NCBI GenBank assembly: GCA_003233255.1
Contig: QILH01000245.1
Coordinates: 1-6,759, forward strand
Direction of reading: 5' to 3'
Source of the DNA: Gammaproteobacteria bacterium
GTDB taxonomy: Bacteria; Pseudomonadota; Gammaproteobacteria; UBA6429; Thiohalophilaceae
Length of the DNA stretch: 6,759 nucleotides
Within the stretch, counting starts at the first letter, position 1, and each line of letters begins with the position of its first letter. The notes under the pieces were generated by a model. It ran no database searches and was not told where the DNA came from. It was given only the letters and a program-made list of their open reading frames with translations. The translations under genes and the position numbers were made by a program. This document shows, one piece after another, positions 6,112 to 6,759 of the stretch.

Positions 6112-6606
6112 ATGAAATGGATCATCCGAAGCAGTATTAGCCAGGGCAGGTGGAGAGTGGTTTTACTCGCGGCCCTGTTTGCACTTTACGGCTGTCAAAA
6201 TGACCAACCCGCGCAAGCCCCACAGGCTAATACGGCGACACCTCAATGGTACGTGAGCCTGACCATAAGCGGCGGCTTAAGCGGCCAAAATCGCTCAATT
6301 CGCATTAATCATCAGGGTGTGGCCCAGTTCACAGATCACCGTCGTAAAACACAGAAAAATGGCCAGATATCGAAAAATGACTTGAATAAACTGGCGAAAT
6401 TGGTTAAAAACTACTCAACGACAACCGCACGTCGCAAGGGTAAATCAACGTCCTGTCGTGACTGTTATCGCTATACAATCAGTACTGAATACGATGGGCG
6501 GGTGAACCGTCAACAGGTCAACGATTTAAATATGGATGAGAATGTGAGGCGGTTAATTGGGGCGCTGAAAACAATTTCATCTGAACATGAACCGCTAAAT
6601 AAATAA
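6112..6606 (+). CDS. Outer-membrane-type lipoprotein with emfourin-like features (possible peptidase inhibitor)
   Basis: A 164-residue precursor. The N-region carries Arg6, Arg13 and Arg15, followed by hydrophobic VVLLAALFALYGC with the lipobox LYGC, so Cys28 would be lipidated. The +2 residue is Gln rather than Asp, which favours transfer to the outer membrane. A Gln/Ala/Pro/Thr linker (about 29-45) leads to a domain beginning WYVSLTISGGLSGQNRSIRI, then a helix GQISKNDLNKLAKLV, then CRDCYRYTISTEYDGR (Cys115 and Cys118), and a last helix (about 142-156). An SGG-x-G start, a Leu-rich helix, a YxYxI strand and a terminal helix recall emfourin, the M4-protease inhibitor first known from the protealysin operon. 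That is a pattern-based inference, not a proven match. The CxxC pair could form a disulfide in the periplasm. The ATG at 6112 has no clear Shine-Dalgarno site; a GTG at 6157 would destroy the signal peptide. It is likely co-transcribed with the gene 30 bases downstream. Confidence 0.85.
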   Translation: MKWIIRSSISQGRWRVVLLAALFALYGCQNDQPAQAPQANTATPQWYVSLTISGGLSGQNRSIRINHQGVAQFTDHRRKTQKNGQISKNDLNKLAKLVKNYSTTTARRKGKSTSCRDCYRYTISTEYDGRVNRQQVNDLNMDENVRRLIGALKTISSEHEPLNK

Positions 6607-6624
6607 CCTAAACACATTTGTTCC

Positions 6625-6630
6625 GGGGGG
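6625..6630 (+). promoter_or_regulatory. G-rich ribosome binding site for the gene at 6637
   Basis: A run of six Gs lies six bases before the ATG at 6637. It is not a canonical AGGAGG, but spacing and pairing potential with the anti-Shine-Dalgarno CCUCC suit initiation and support this start. Confidence 0.5.
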
Positions 6631-6636
6631 ATATCC

Positions 6637-6759
6637 ATGGCTCTTAAATACCTGACAGCACTGACATTGTTGCTGATCACACACCATCTGAGTTTGTCGG
6701 CCGAAACCATTCACAGTCAGACCAATGGCATATTAAACATCGACAAAGACCACCGACAC
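6637..6759 (+). CDS. Exported protein, N-terminal fragment (3' partial)
   Basis: Only the first 41 codons are inside the window and the frame is open to its end. The start MALKYLTALTLLLITHHLSLSA is a Sec signal peptide: Lys4, then a hydrophobic core, with probable signal peptidase I cleavage after Ala22 (Leu-Ser-Ala before Glu23). The first mature residues, ETIHSQTNGILNIDKD, are not diagnostic of a family. A G-run serves as ribosome site, and the lipoprotein stop is 30 bases upstream, so the two are probably one operon. Given the neighbours, it could be a peptidase controlled by the lipoprotein or a CTERM-tagged client of the intramembrane protease. Nothing visible tests either idea. Confidence 0.75.
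   Translation, partial: MALKYLTALTLLLITHHLSLSAETIHSQTNGILNIDKDHRH

Noticed and set aside
6510..6710. Minus-strand frame across the lipoprotein end and the secreted-protein start
   Set aside because: It overlaps two well-supported plus-strand genes and shows no recognisable protein pattern.

Overview
The window looks like chromosomal DNA of a gammaproteobacterium of moderate GC content. This rests on protein style (a large hybrid histidine kinase, an outer-membrane-type lipoprotein, a small CPBP membrane protease) and on codon use. The genus cannot be named from sequence alone. No tRNA, rRNA, CRISPR array, integrase or transposase was seen.

Layout. Positions 2-4291 hold most of a very large soluble-looking hybrid sensor histidine kinase whose start lies upstream of the window. 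Its order is GAF tail, second GAF, five PAS domains, HisKA, HATPase, REC, REC. The second PAS domain carries the haem-contact residues of FixL, so redox or gas sensing is a real possibility. A stand-alone CheY-like receiver (4284-4673) overlaps its stop codon by 8 bases, forming a signalling operon with three receivers and no visible Hpt or DNA-binding output. A 254-base AT-rich gap follows, with a good sigma70-type promoter that drives a small monocistronic gene (4928-5374). That gene encodes an uncharacterised protein with a possible dimeric alpha/beta-barrel fold.

From 5375 to 5563 there is a gene-free stretch bounded by two hairpins. It looks like a dispersed intergenic repeat and ends in a Rho-independent terminator facing the convergent gene. 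That gene (minus strand, 6004-5564) encodes a small CPBP-family glutamic intramembrane protease, similar in size and layout to the sorting proteases of CTERM systems such as MrtJ. Divergent from it, across a 107-base gap containing a perfect 14-bp palindrome, lie a lipoprotein with emfourin-like features (6112-6606) and, 30 bases on, the first 41 codons of an exported protein (from 6637) cut by the window end.

How they may work together. The left half is a multi-input phosphorelay. The right half is a possible export, processing and protease-inhibition neighbourhood: intramembrane protease, lipoprotein that may be a peptidase inhibitor, and secreted protein. The sequence beyond 6759 would show whether the secreted protein is the protease's client or the inhibitor's target.
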